From DASTWM01 sp035765855 (GTDB lineage: Bacteria > Chloroflexota > Chloroflexia > Chloroflexales > Roseiflexaceae), in contig DASTWM010000347.1 of NCBI GenBank assembly GCA_035765855.1, positions 1 to 19,756 on the forward strand: a DNA stretch of 19,756 nucleotides. Direction: 5' to 3'. How positions within the stretch are numbered: the stretch's first letter is position 1; every line of letters begins with the position of its first letter. The notes under the pieces were generated by a model that was not told where the DNA came from, searched no databases, and was given only the letters and a program-made list of their open reading frames with translations. A program made the translations under genes and the position numbers. Positions 1-6,543 of the stretch are shown in pieces.

Positions 1-524
1 GCAGGCGTGCTGTTTTCGTCCATCGTCGTTCGCCGCTCGTCGCTTCCTGGCGCCTCATCCCGGCTCCGCTCGCGCAGCACCAGCCCGAGTAACGGCGCGA
101 CTACTTGCAGCGCTTCCGGCAGCCAGTCGAGCAGCGGACCGGCGTCCATGTAGGTCTGCACCACGGCGAACTCGTCGTAGCGATCCACCGTGATGCCGGG
201 CAGGCCGTCGCCCTCGCCGAACAGCCAGCGGAAGGCTGTGCAGCCCGCCGCGCGTAACGGCGCGCGCAGCGCCCATGCCGCCGCCACCCGCTCGCGGAGC
301 CAGCGCGCATCCGGCGGCTGCCGCTCGGAGAAGATGCGAATCGCAATCGGACTGCTGCTATCCCACAGGCCGTAGCCGCTCCAGTTGCCGCAGCGCACCC
401 GCACCCACGCACCGGACGGCAGGCGCACATGCTCAGGCACATGGTTGCGGTACACCCACGGGTGGCCCTGTTGCAGCCGCTCCTTGAGCGAAGATGGTAC
501 TGTAATGTCGTGAAGTTTTGGCAT
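1..524 (-). CDS. RlmI-like class I SAM-dependent 23S rRNA (cytosine-C5) methyltransferase, N-terminal part (truncated by window start)
   Basis: The 174 visible residues begin MPKLHDITVP and match the start of RlmI-type rRNA large-subunit methyltransferases. A PUA-like RNA-binding domain occupies about residues 1-75, with the signature LQQGHPWVYRNHV at 17-29. The linker/EEHEE region then carries GEGDGLPGITVDRY at 103-116, typical of the family. The SAM-binding Rossmann domain should lie beyond the window edge; family members are usually about 390-400 aa. The start is the ATG at 524. No Shine-Dalgarno is visible, but an extended -10 box ends exactly 6 nt before it, so the message may be leaderless. 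Residues 162-171 are encoded by four degenerate 7-nt units of NNTCGTC type (14-41, plus strand) in the variable linker, which looks like an in-frame repeat insertion. Family assignment is firm; the exact methylated base is inferred from E. coli RlmI (m5C1962). Confidence 0.86.
   Translation of the reverse strand, partial: MPKLHDITVPSSLKERLQQGHPWVYRNHVPEHVRLPSGAWVRVRCGNWSGYGLWDSSSPIAIRIFSERQPPDARWLRERVAAAWALRAPLRAAGCTAFRWLFGEGDGLPGITVDRYDEFAVVQTYMDAGPLLDWLPEALQVVAPLLGLVLRERSRDEAPGSDERRTTMDENSTP
14..41. repeat. Degenerate 7-nt tandem repeat inside the RlmI-like gene
   Basis: Four consecutive 7-nt units of form NNTCGTC (one with CGCC instead of CGTC) occupy 14-41 on the plus strand. The same unit with the same phase recurs four times at 3819-3846, and the 11-mer ATCGTCGTTCG is identical in both places (22-32 and 3820-3830). 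On the coding (minus) strand it gives residues 162-171, rich in Asp, Glu, Arg and Thr, in the linker after the PUA/EEHEE part of the methyltransferase. Confidence 0.6.
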
Positions 525-530
525 GCAGCC

Positions 531-539
531 ATTGTACCA
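531..539 (-). promoter_or_regulatory. Extended -10 promoter of the RlmI-like gene, predicted leaderless
   Basis: On the minus strand TGGTACAAT forms an extended -10 element (TGn followed by TACAAT). Six nucleotides separate it from the ATG at 524, so transcription would begin at or next to the start codon. There is no recognisable TTGACA at the usual distance and no Shine-Dalgarno before the ATG. The same nonamer occurs at 8696-8704 on the plus strand. Confidence 0.45.
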
Positions 540-579
540 TGGGGCAAAGTACAATCGTGCTGTAGCAATCAATACCATA

Positions 580-625
580 GCGGCCCACAGAGACACAGAT
601 AAACTTCTGTGATTCTGTAGGCCGC
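580..625. repeat. Hairpin made of 8-nt repeats between the STAS gene and the RlmI-like gene
   Basis: The left arm has two 8-nt units starting CACAGA (586-601) and the right arm two starting TTCTGT (605-620). They pair as an almost perfect hairpin: 594-599 with 606-611 around a 6-nt loop, 587-590 with 615-618, and 580-585 with 620-625. The main mismatches are C586/A619 and A593/A612. It lies downstream of the minus-strand HAMP-STAS gene, so it could end that transcript, but no T-tract follows on either strand and it is not a typical intrinsic terminator. The CACAGAGA-type unit resembles an interspersed repeat I recall from several environmental phyla. Confidence 0.65.
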
Positions 626-658
626 CGTGGCTGCACTGCGCCTGATGCGGAAAAGCAG

Positions 659-1906
659 CTAATTCTTTCGCGCAAAGACCTGCGCCATGCCATTCTGAAG
701 CGAACTGTGCGTCGTAATATGCTCCAGCTGAATGCCAAGCCCGACGATCGACTGTGCAACCTCCGGGCGAATGCCGACCAGCAGCACTTCGCTGCCGAGC
801 AGCCGCGCCGACTGAATGACCTGCATCAAGCCATGCGCGACCTGCGTATCGACAACCGGCACGCCCGTAATATCGAGAATGAGATGGCGTGCTGATGAGC
901 TTTCCAGCGCATGCAGCGCCTGTTCCTGCACATGCATCAGCCGGGCCGTGTCAAGCGCGCCCACCAGCGGCATCACCATGACCTTGTCGCTTAACGGCAA
1001 AACCGGCACGCTCATGTCGCGAATAACGGCGCGCTGCTCCTCAATCGTCTGGAGTTGTGCGGCAATTTCGCTGCGCGCCGCCTCGGCATCGGCGCGGGCG
1101 GCATTGGCGCGGCTCACCTCTGCTTGCAATTCGTGCTGCTGGTTGGCGACTCGCGCGATCATGGTGTTAAAGGCGCGACCAAGATCGCCAAGTTCATCGC
1201 GGGATGTGATCTGCACCTGATGGTTAAGATCGCCGGATGCAACCACGAGCGCGGCATCGCGCAATGTGTGCAGCGGGCGGATGACCGTGCGCAAAACAAT
1301 GAAAAAGAGTGCCAGAACCGTGAGAATGATGCATGCGGTGCTCACATAAATCAGCGTGCGCGGATCCGAATCGAGCGTTTTAGTCGCATCTTCCGCCTCT
1401 GCGTCAATCAACGCGCCCGCCTCCTCAATCTTTGTATGCATCCGCTCTTGCATGCTGCTTATCTGGCGGCTGGTCGATGACAAATACACCATTTCGCCAC
1501 GCTGAATGCGTTTTTGCAAATTATTGGTAAGTGACATCTGGGCTTTCATGGTGTATTGAAGCGAAAGGAAGGTTTGCATTTTTTCGCTGTTGTTTTTGAG
1601 ATCCTGACCATGGGCCTGGCTATATTCATCAAGCAAGCCCTGAACCTCTTGTTTGTGGGCATTGTACTGCTCAAGATGCCCGGCCTCGTGAGTGATTACA
1701 TAGGCAAATGTTTCATCCATTAGTCCACTTTGCGCAACATAGAGTTTGCGTAAAAGCGCGCCTTGCGGAAAGCTCTCTTCTGTAATGAATTGAACATGAT
1801 GGTGATAGTTAGAGAGTGACACGCTCGCAAGCCCCACAAGTGCAACAAGGAGCACCAGAATACTTGTGAAGCCGATTCCAAACCGCTGGCCGATTGAAAG
1901 ATGCAT
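659..1906 (-). CDS. Membrane HAMP-STAS sensor protein (RsbR-like stressosome-type)
   Basis: A 415-residue protein with TM1 at about 10-31, an extracytoplasmic helical segment at 32-183 (probably a four-helix-bundle sensor), TM2 at 184-207, a HAMP linker at about 207-260 (DELGDLGRAFN at 237-247), a coiled coil at about 253-297 and a C-terminal STAS domain at about 299-411. The STAS part is RsbR-like: DITGVPVVDTQVAHGL and GIRPEVAQSIVGLGI. T354 and S386 sit where RsbRA carries its phosphorylated threonines (family knowledge). There is no methyl-accepting domain, so it is not a chemoreceptor. A TTG 10 codons upstream is in frame, but the ATG at 1906 has AAGG 8 nt before it and starts directly before TM1, so it is preferred. 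No RsbS, RsbT or other kinase/phosphatase gene is nearby. It probably relays a periplasmic or membrane signal through STAS phosphorylation; the partner is unknown. Confidence 0.85.
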   Translation of the reverse strand: MHLSIGQRFGIGFTSILVLLVALVGLASVSLSNYHHHVQFITEESFPQGALLRKLYVAQSGLMDETFAYVITHEAGHLEQYNAHKQEVQGLLDEYSQAHGQDLKNNSEKMQTFLSLQYTMKAQMSLTNNLQKRIQRGEMVYLSSTSRQISSMQERMHTKIEEAGALIDAEAEDATKTLDSDPRTLIYVSTACIILTVLALFFIVLRTVIRPLHTLRDAALVVASGDLNHQVQITSRDELGDLGRAFNTMIARVANQQHELQAEVSRANAARADAEAARSEIAAQLQTIEEQRAVIRDMSVPVLPLSDKVMVMPLVGALDTARLMHVQEQALHALESSSARHLILDITGVPVVDTQVAHGLMQVIQSARLLGSEVLLVGIRPEVAQSIVGLGIQLEHITTHSSLQNGMAQVFARKN

Positions 1907-1944
1907 ACGTTCTGCCTTTGTACACGTTATCGACAATAGTATGG

Positions 1945-1961
1945 AGCATCTGTCTGATGCT
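1945..1961. promoter_or_regulatory. Small inverted repeat upstream of the HAMP-STAS gene
   Basis: AGCATC (1945-1950) and GATGCT (1956-1961) form a 6-bp inverted repeat with a 5-nt spacer, about 40 nt before the ATG at 1906. It could be an operator half-site pair or a leader hairpin. This is a weak call based on position and symmetry only. Confidence 0.25.
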
Positions 1962-2052
1962 GCTGCTTCTCATGATAGGCGCGAGCAGCGCGGCAAAGGC
2001 ATACAAATATGTTGCGGTTATGTAGCGAAAGTTGCGACCGCTACGGCGCTCG

Positions 2053-2982
2053 CTAGTAATCTGCGGTGCAGGCCCACTCTGGCAGGGGCGCTTCGATCGT
2101 CAGCGGTTCATTCGTGCGCGGGTGCGGCAGTTGCAGCCGGGCCGCATGCAGGTGATGGTGGAATACTGGCATGTTTCGCCAGATCGTCGGGCCGCCGTAT
2201 TTCGCGTCACCGACGAGCGGGTGTCCGGCAAATGCGGCATGGAGCCGGATTTGATGAGTTCGGCCAGTTTGCGGAAAGGCGTGGAGCAACGTGCCATCGT
2301 CGTGCCGCTCCACAACCACAAAGCGCGTGATCATGTGCTTGACCACGCTGCCGTGGAGCAGCATCTGCCCGACATGCTCGCGCGGGTAGGCGTGAAAATG
2401 GCCGTTGATCGTGCGGCCATGGCCGGTCTCCACTGTCCATTCGTCGGCTTCTGGCTGGCCCGCGCAGAGACACAGGTAGGTTTTGCGCGCTTGATGTTCG
2501 GCAAAGGCGCGCTGGAGTTTGCTATTCACTGCCGGATTTTTGGAAAACAACAGTACGCCGCTGGTATTGCGGTCGAGCCGGTGCGCCGCATGGAGCTGCG
2601 GCGGCGTGCCATCGCGTTCAGTGAGAAAACAGTCCAGCGCGGCCTGAATGTTGCCCTCAACGTCCCATGGCGTCATGCCGGTGTACACGCCTGCTGGCTT
2701 GTTGAGCGCCAGCAGGTCGGCGTCCTCGAAGACAATCCATGCTGGATCGAAAACGACATCATGGTACGTACCGCCGGGCGGCGTGTGAATGGTCACATGC
2801 GCGCCAACTTCGGCGGGCAGGCTGCCGTCAATGACGCGCGCTTTTTCGACCCACAGCCCGCCCCGCGCAATCAGGAGCGCGGCGTCAGCATGATCATCCA
2901 CCGCGCGCTCCACGATCGCGACCAGCGGGCGGCCAGCATCGGCTGGTTCGACGTGCAGGTGAATTGGCGCGCTATCCAGCAT
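2053..2982 (-). CDS. RluA-family RNA pseudouridine synthase
   Basis: The 309-residue protein carries the RluA-family catalytic motif HRLDRNTSG at 134-142, where D137 is the expected catalytic aspartate, and the upstream NKPAG at 94-98. A region at about 20-66 resembles a diverged S4-like RNA-binding domain. The C-terminal part has GRTHQIRLH and a GDAKYGG segment, both standard for the fold. It isomerises uridine to pseudouridine in rRNA or tRNA; the target base cannot be read from the sequence. It starts at the ATG at 2982, only 24 nt after the deacetylase stop, without a clear Shine-Dalgarno, so translational coupling to the deacetylase gene is likely. Family is confident, substrate is not. 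Confidence 0.9.
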   Translation of the reverse strand: MLDSAPIHLHVEPADAGRPLVAIVERAVDDHADAALLIARGGLWVEKARVIDGSLPAEVGAHVTIHTPPGGTYHDVVFDPAWIVFEDADLLALNKPAGVYTGMTPWDVEGNIQAALDCFLTERDGTPPQLHAAHRLDRNTSGVLLFSKNPAVNSKLQRAFAEHQARKTYLCLCAGQPEADEWTVETGHGRTINGHFHAYPREHVGQMLLHGSVVKHMITRFVVVERHDDGTLLHAFPQTGRTHQIRLHAAFAGHPLVGDAKYGGPTIWRNMPVFHHHLHAARLQLPHPRTNEPLTIEAPLPEWACTADY

Positions 2983-3006
2983 GATTCATAGCGATGCCTT
3001 CGGCCA

Positions 3007-3777
3007 TCATTCAGCTTTCGGCTGGTCCGCTTCCTCGATCGGCGCGGCGGCTTCGGCGGGTTCCTGATCGCGCACCAGCCGCATCACGCGGAATGCCTCG
3101 GCATACGGCACATTGCCCTGCTTGCCGGTCTCTGCCGCCCAATCGCGTATCCACTTGCCGTCGCCGGGATCGACCTGGCTTTTGTGGCAGCGCAGCGCCT
3201 CGATTTTCTGGTCGAGCGTGCTGGAAATATCGACGTACACCGTCGGTTGGGTCGAGCCGGAGATGTACAGTTCCCTGACCTTGTGCGGCTCCAGGCCTTC
3301 GTCCAGCAATTCAGGAAAAATCGGGCGCGTTTCAGCGCTGGGAAACACCGCGTACACTGCCGCTTCGGCTGCGGCGCGGTGATCGGGATGATTGATGTAA
3401 TCGTCGCCATACAGGATGGCGGTCGGATCGCCGCACACCACGCGATCAGGTTTTAATTTGCGGATGAGGCGCGTCAGTTCGCGGCGCAATTCAATCGTCG
3501 GCTGAAGCGTGCCATCGCGGTAGCCGAGGAACAGCACCTCCTTGACGCCGAGCGCATCGGCGGCGCAGCGCTGCTCGGCGTGCCGGGTCTCGACCAGCGC
3601 CGCAAGGTCTTCGCCGGGTGTGTTGCTGCCCGCCGAACCGTCAGTGATAATGCAATAGGTGACCTCGGCCCCTTCATGCGCCCAGCGCGCCGCGCTGCCG
3701 CCAACGCTGAACTCGGGATCGTCGGGGTGCGCGAAGATGCACAGCACGCGCATCGGTTGTGTGTTTTGGTTTGTCAT
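3007..3777 (-). CDS. PIG-L/LmbE-family zinc-dependent deacetylase
   Basis: A 256-residue protein with the LmbE signature AHPDDPE at 16-22 and NHPDHR at 129-134. By comparison with MshB, H17, D20 and H133 would bind zinc and D19 would be the general base (family knowledge). Members remove N-acetyl groups from GlcNAc-type sugars or thiol precursors such as bacillithiol or mycothiol intermediates; the substrate is not visible here. The last 25 or so residues are Ala/Glu/Pro-rich and probably disordered. The start at 3777 follows an imperfect purine-rich stretch (GAAAGAGCC). A promoter candidate at 3859-3888 and a 7-nt repeat array at 3819-3846 lie upstream. Probably co-transcribed with the RluA-type gene. 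The nearby patatin gene suggests possible lipid-linked sugar metabolism, but this is only inference. Confidence 0.88.
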   Translation of the reverse strand: MTNQNTQPMRVLCIFAHPDDPEFSVGGSAARWAHEGAEVTYCIITDGSAGSNTPGEDLAALVETRHAEQRCAADALGVKEVLFLGYRDGTLQPTIELRRELTRLIRKLKPDRVVCGDPTAILYGDDYINHPDHRAAAEAAVYAVFPSAETRPIFPELLDEGLEPHKVRELYISGSTQPTVYVDISSTLDQKIEALRCHKSQVDPGDGKWIRDWAAETGKQGNVPYAEAFRVMRLVRDQEPAEAAAPIEEADQPKAE

Positions 3778-3818
3778 GGCTCTTTCGTTCTTGAGAAGGA
3801 ATACGATCTGGCAATCTT

Positions 3819-3846
3819 TATCGTCGTTCGTCGTGCGTCCTTCGTC
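3819..3846. repeat. 7-nt tandem repeat in the leader of the deacetylase gene
   Basis: Four 7-nt units of form NNNCGTC (plus strand; GACGNNN on the minus strand) lie between the predicted promoter (3859-3888) and the deacetylase ATG (3777). The array would therefore be in the 5' untranslated region. It shares unit, phase and an identical 11-mer with the array at 14-41. Confidence 0.65.
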
Positions 3847-3858
3847 TCATCAGAACAC

Positions 3859-3888
3859 AGTGTACCGCATGCGGCTTACTTTTGTCGA
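3859..3888 (-). promoter_or_regulatory. Candidate sigma70-type promoter of the deacetylase-RluA pair
   Basis: On the minus strand TCGACA (3888-3883) is 5 of 6 to the -35 consensus, followed by an 18-nt spacer and TACACT (3864-3859) as -10. It sits directly after the patatin gene stop (3893-3895), so the deacetylase would not depend on patatin transcription. Confidence 0.42.
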
Positions 3889-3892
3889 ATAG

Positions 3893-4906
3893 TCATGATT
3901 GTTTGTACTGCTTCCACAGGGTATTATGCCTGTGAATGCGGAAACTCTCGTCATTGTCTTCTAAAATCCGGTGCCAGTTCACCTTTTCCGCAAAACGACG
4001 CCCGTATTCAAGCAGCACGTCAACGCTGCCCACATCGTCAAGCTCAATCGGATTGGTCAGCATGGGATCGAGCTGCTGCAAATCGGGATCGAGACGATAC
4101 AACGGCGTGGATGAAAAATGGCGCTGCACGAGCTGGGTCTGCTGCTCGCCCGGCGAACGCATGAGCTGCCCGAGCGTCCACTGAAACCACGGCCAGATCC
4201 ATGTTGGCTGCCTGCGCTCGACAAAGCGTCCAGTGCCGAGCGACACGACAATTGTAGCTTCAGGCTGGTAGTTCGTGTTGTAGAAAAAAGCTTCCACGCA
4301 CGTCTGGTAGACCGGGTTGCCCGCTACGCCGACGCCGCCATCCACCAGCGCGCCAATCGGCTCACCGTTGGACGAGCGCCCGCCCGCCGCCTGGCTGATA
4401 ACCCACGGCTCGAAGTAGGTCGGCGCGCATGCCGACGCCGTGACACAGTCCACCATGTGCAGCTTTCCGGTGCTCCGGGCGTTGGCCGGGTTGTCGCGCA
4501 CAAAATACCACGGCATGCCGTCTGACACCCGTGTGGCGGTGAACATGACATCAATCGGCGCGTCATTGAGCGTCCAATCGCCATGCGGGCCAAGCTCCTC
4601 GGCCATGACGCGCGCCAGCGTCCTGTTCCCATATTGATAGCCGCGTACGATCCGCTTGAGCGGGGTGAATGGCGTCCGCACGAAAATCTCACGCGCTCGG
4701 TTGCGGTAAATATCGAGGATGCGCGTCGCCGGGAGGCCCGCCGCGACACCGGCGGCAATGATCGCGCCGGTTGAGGTTCCGGCGGCGAACGAGAAGGTTT
4801 CGCGCGCCAGCCTGCCAGTCACGCGCTCAAGCTCCACCAGCAGGCATGCCGGAAGAATGCCGCGAATGCCGCCGCCGTCAATCGATAACACATAGCGCCG
4901 ATCCAT
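3893..4906 (-). CDS. Patatin-like phospholipase/acyl hydrolase
   Basis: A 337-residue cytoplasmic protein with all patatin signatures: the oxyanion loop DGGGIRG at 10-16, the nucleophile elbow GTSTG at 43-47 (S45), and DGG at 189-191 (D189) completing the Ser-Asp dyad. The ASACAPTYFEP segment at 157-167 is also typical. It should hydrolyse acyl esters of phospholipids or glycerolipids. No signal peptide or membrane segment is seen. The start is supported by a strong Shine-Dalgarno (AAGGAGG at 4917-4911) five nt before the ATG. It lies 73 nt downstream of the PNPOx-like gene on the same strand. The variant resembles CapV/FabD-type stand-alone patatins, but no cyclase gene of a CBASS defence system is present, so a housekeeping lipid role is more likely. 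Confidence 0.92.
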   Translation of the reverse strand: MDRRYVLSIDGGGIRGILPACLLVELERVTGRLARETFSFAAGTSTGAIIAAGVAAGLPATRILDIYRNRAREIFVRTPFTPLKRIVRGYQYGNRTLARVMAEELGPHGDWTLNDAPIDVMFTATRVSDGMPWYFVRDNPANARSTGKLHMVDCVTASACAPTYFEPWVISQAAGGRSSNGEPIGALVDGGVGVAGNPVYQTCVEAFFYNTNYQPEATIVVSLGTGRFVERRQPTWIWPWFQWTLGQLMRSPGEQQTQLVQRHFSSTPLYRLDPDLQQLDPMLTNPIELDDVGSVDVLLEYGRRFAEKVNWHRILEDNDESFRIHRHNTLWKQYKQS

Positions 4907-4979
4907 GAGTCCTCCTTTTTACAACGTCGCGGGCGCTATGTGTATTCTACTGCACTTCCCCAATTTCTCTGAAAGCGAC

Positions 4980-5540
4980 TCAACGCGGCGCGCGATACAC
5001 GAACGCGCCGGGAAAATCCGCCGCGACCGCTTTCTGTTTGCCACTCCACTCGTCGATGGCGATGCGGTACACGCATGTTCGCGCAAGTTCCTCGTCGGTA
5101 ATCGGGCGGTAGTGCTCGCCTGGCCGCAGGTGCGCAAAATATTTATCGAGCAGCAGTTGCAGTCCATGCTGTGCCTCGGCATGATCGCTCACGACCGCCG
5201 CCCGCCCGAACACCACAACGCCAGCATATTCGACGCTGAACTCCAATGCTTCATCGGCAGGCAGCAGCCGGCCCATTTCGGTCACGCTGAAGCAGACGCG
5301 CTCCTCATGCTCGATGTTGGCGCGGGTGCGACCGACCTGCGCGGTGTGCATGTAAATCACGCGCGCTGGCTCATCAAACACAAACAGATTGCCGTTGATG
5401 AATGGCTGCCCGTCATGCTGTGTGGCGAGCATGCCAATCGCCGCGCGATGAAGCAGCGCCGTGATCCAGGCATGGTCTTCGACGGCGCGGTCGCGGCGGC
5501 GCACAGCAGCGCGCGGTTCTTCGATGTACTTGCGGGGCAT
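4980..5540 (-). CDS. PNPOx-like (NimA/Pyridox_ox_2-type) flavin-binding protein
   Basis: The 186-residue protein has the split-barrel pattern of the pyridoxamine 5'-phosphate oxidase-like superfamily: an N-terminal helix with WITALLHRAAIGMLAT, then GQPFINGNLFVFDE, and IYMHTAQVGRTRANIE, where the RTRAN stretch resembles the nucleotide-binding loop of this group. It resembles the NimA-like general subgroup rather than true PdxH, so it may bind FMN or F420 and reduce small molecules or act in stress detoxification. A TTG two codons upstream is possible, but AAGGAG at 5552-5547 sits six nt before the ATG at 5540, which fixes the start. It is downstream of the cupin and GNAT genes, with 46 nt separating it from the GNAT stop, and a MocR-type regulator lies divergently beyond the cupin. 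Confidence 0.83.
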   Translation of the reverse strand: MPRKYIEEPRAAVRRRDRAVEDHAWITALLHRAAIGMLATQHDGQPFINGNLFVFDEPARVIYMHTAQVGRTRANIEHEERVCFSVTEMGRLLPADEALEFSVEYAGVVVFGRAAVVSDHAEAQHGLQLLLDKYFAHLRPGEHYRPITDEELARTCVYRIAIDEWSGKQKAVAADFPGAFVYRAPR

Positions 5541-5546
5541 GAACAA

Positions 5547-5552
5547 CTCCTT
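5547..5552 (-). promoter_or_regulatory. Shine-Dalgarno fixing the start of the PNPOx-like gene
   Basis: AAGGAG on the minus strand, six nt before the ATG at 5540. It supports this ATG over the in-frame TTG at 5546, which would overlap the spacing region. Confidence 0.7.
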
Positions 5553-5586
5553 GTGAGATTGATAATGGATGCCTGATACCTGGCAG

Positions 5587-6042
5587 TTAGCGGTTGTCGG
5601 AAACGGATTCCTGAAATTTCTCCATCCAGCGTTCAGGTGCCATCAGTTCGTCAAAGCCGTACTGGCGGTACAAACCATGCGCGTCGCGGGTCGCCAGCAG
5701 GAAGCGGCGCAAGCTCCGCAGGTCAGGGTGCGCGGTCACAACCGAGATCAGCCACTTGCCAAGCCCATGGCCCTGATGCTCGTCCAGAATGTACACATCG
5801 CACAGATAAGCGAACGTGGCGAAGTCGGTAATCACGCGCGCCAGGCCGACCTGCGCGTCGCCATGGTAGACGCCGAAGCAGAGCGAATGCTCCAGCGAGC
5901 GCCGCACAACGTCGAGCGGGCGGCCCTGCGCCCAGTAGGCCCGCGACAGATAGGCGTACACCGCCGCGACATCGAGCCGCGCCGGGTCGGTGCTAATCGT
6001 GTAATCGCCGTTCTGATAGGTTTGTGGTTCAGGCATGTGCAT
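5587..6042 (-). CDS. GNAT-family N-acetyltransferase
   Basis: A 151-residue single-domain acetyltransferase. The acetyl-CoA pyrophosphate-binding motif HQGHGLG is at 89-95 after the beta-4 strand YLCDVYIL, and HGLYRQYGF at 122-130 matches the conserved C-terminal Tyr region of the GNAT fold. The acceptor substrate cannot be predicted. A longer reading from 6081 would overlap the cupin gene; the ATG at 6042 is preferred because it lies 4 nt after the cupin stop (6047-6049) and GGGTGA precedes it. Together with the cupin it forms a tightly coupled pair. Confidence 0.86.
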   Translation of the reverse strand: MHMPEPQTYQNGDYTISTDPARLDVAAVYAYLSRAYWAQGRPLDVVRRSLEHSLCFGVYHGDAQVGLARVITDFATFAYLCDVYILDEHQGHGLGKWLISVVTAHPDLRSLRRFLLATRDAHGLYRQYGFDELMAPERWMEKFQESVSDNR

Positions 6043-6046
6043 ATAT

Positions 6047-6400
6047 TCACCCGTTATGCTGTTCGCCGCCTTGCGGCCCATAGAAAATCACCCATGTTTG
6101 AAAATCATCGCTGAAGTTTTCAAAGCGATGCTCGACTCCGGCAGGCACGAACAGCACATCGCCGGGGCCAAACGGCTGGCGCGCGCCGTCATTCACGAAT
6201 GCGCCGCTGCCGGAAATGACGACGTACAATTCATCTTGTTTGTGCGGCGTCTGCGGGTCGTGGCCGCGCGGCGCGTACAGTTCGACCGCCATGCTGCCGT
6301 GCCGCAGCACCGTTGCGAAGCGCAGCGGGTCGTCGCCCTGCGGAAGCTGCGCGACAGCCTTTTGAACGGTTATTCTCGAACGCGAGCGGGTCGTCGTCAT
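6047..6400 (-). CDS. Small single-domain cupin protein
   Basis: A 117-residue protein with a double-stranded beta-helix cupin fold. Motif 1 is degenerate: H53 followed by E57 (PHKQDELYVVISGSG), with one histidine of the usual HxH missing. Motif 2 is complete (GDVLFVPAGVEHRFEN, H91). H53, E57 and H91 are the probable metal ligands. The function may be small-molecule binding, isomerisation or dioxygenation; none can be chosen. An ATG at 6418 is in frame, but AGAAGGAG at 6413-6406 precedes the ATG at 6400 by 5 nt, so the shorter protein is right. It is the first gene of the cupin-GNAT-PNPOx-like run and is divergent from the MocR-type regulator. Confidence 0.86.
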   Translation of the reverse strand: MTTTRSRSRITVQKAVAQLPQGDDPLRFATVLRHGSMAVELYAPRGHDPQTPHKQDELYVVISGSGAFVNDGARQPFGPGDVLFVPAGVEHRFENFSDDFQTWVIFYGPQGGEQHNG

Positions 6401-6405
6401 GGTTG

Positions 6406-6413
6406 CTCCTTCT
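6406..6413 (-). promoter_or_regulatory. Shine-Dalgarno fixing the cupin start
   Basis: AGAAGGAG on the minus strand, 5 nt before the ATG at 6400. This excludes the upstream in-frame ATG at 6418, which has no such site. Confidence 0.72.
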
Positions 6414-6433
6414 GACATGCGATGCTTTTGCCC

Positions 6434-6462
6434 ATGCTACGTACAACATTGGTCCTGTTCAA
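6434..6462 (-). promoter_or_regulatory. Candidate promoter of the cupin-GNAT-PNPOx-like run
   Basis: On the minus strand TTGAAC (6462-6457), a 17-nt spacer, and TAGCAT (6439-6434) give a plausible sigma70-type promoter with a leader of about 25-30 nt before the cupin ATG at 6400. Confidence 0.42.
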
Positions 6463-6483
6463 GTGCCATTAAAACATAAAAAT

Positions 6484-6493
6484 ATGGTACCAT
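6484..6493. promoter_or_regulatory. Perfect palindrome between divergent cupin and MocR promoters (candidate operator)
   Basis: ATGGTACCAT is a 10-bp perfect palindrome inside an AT-rich stretch. It sits upstream of the MocR -10 box, next to where its -35 would be, and about 22 nt upstream of the cupin -35. This position suits a regulator controlling both directions, for instance MocR itself. Binding is inferred only. Confidence 0.35.
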
Positions 6494-6517
6494 TACGAGC
6501 AGCGAAGATGCAAAGTA

Positions 6518-6523
6518 TATAAT
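6518..6523 (+). promoter_or_regulatory. -10 element of the MocR gene
   Basis: A perfect TATAAT lies 20 nt before the ATG at 6544, giving a short leader of about 14 nt. No good -35 is visible, which suggests activator dependence or an atypical promoter. Confidence 0.5.
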
Positions 6524-6543
6524 CCTGACACGATACATTATTC

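Noticed and set aside
101..568. 155-residue minus-strand frame near the window start
   Set aside because: Cys/Arg/Ala-rich shadow; the adjacent frame starting at 524 encodes the RlmI-like signatures.
659..1906. Methyl-accepting chemotaxis protein
   Set aside because: It has the sensor and HAMP layout but ends in a STAS domain and lacks the MCP signalling hairpin.
2022..2050. Terminator of the RluA-type gene (GTAGCG/CGCTAC stem)
   Set aside because: Six-base stem with an 11-nt loop and no T-tract on the minus strand; too weak to call.
2032..2991. 319-residue plus-strand open frame
   Set aside because: Exact antisense of the RluA-type gene, which has clear catalytic motifs; the plus frame has none.
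3893..4906. CapV effector of a CBASS defence system
   Set aside because: Only the patatin is present; no CD-NTase or accessory gene is adjacent, and neighbours are metabolic.
5568..5586. Further short-period repeat (CTGATACCTG)
   Set aside because: Only one to two imperfect units; not enough to call an array.
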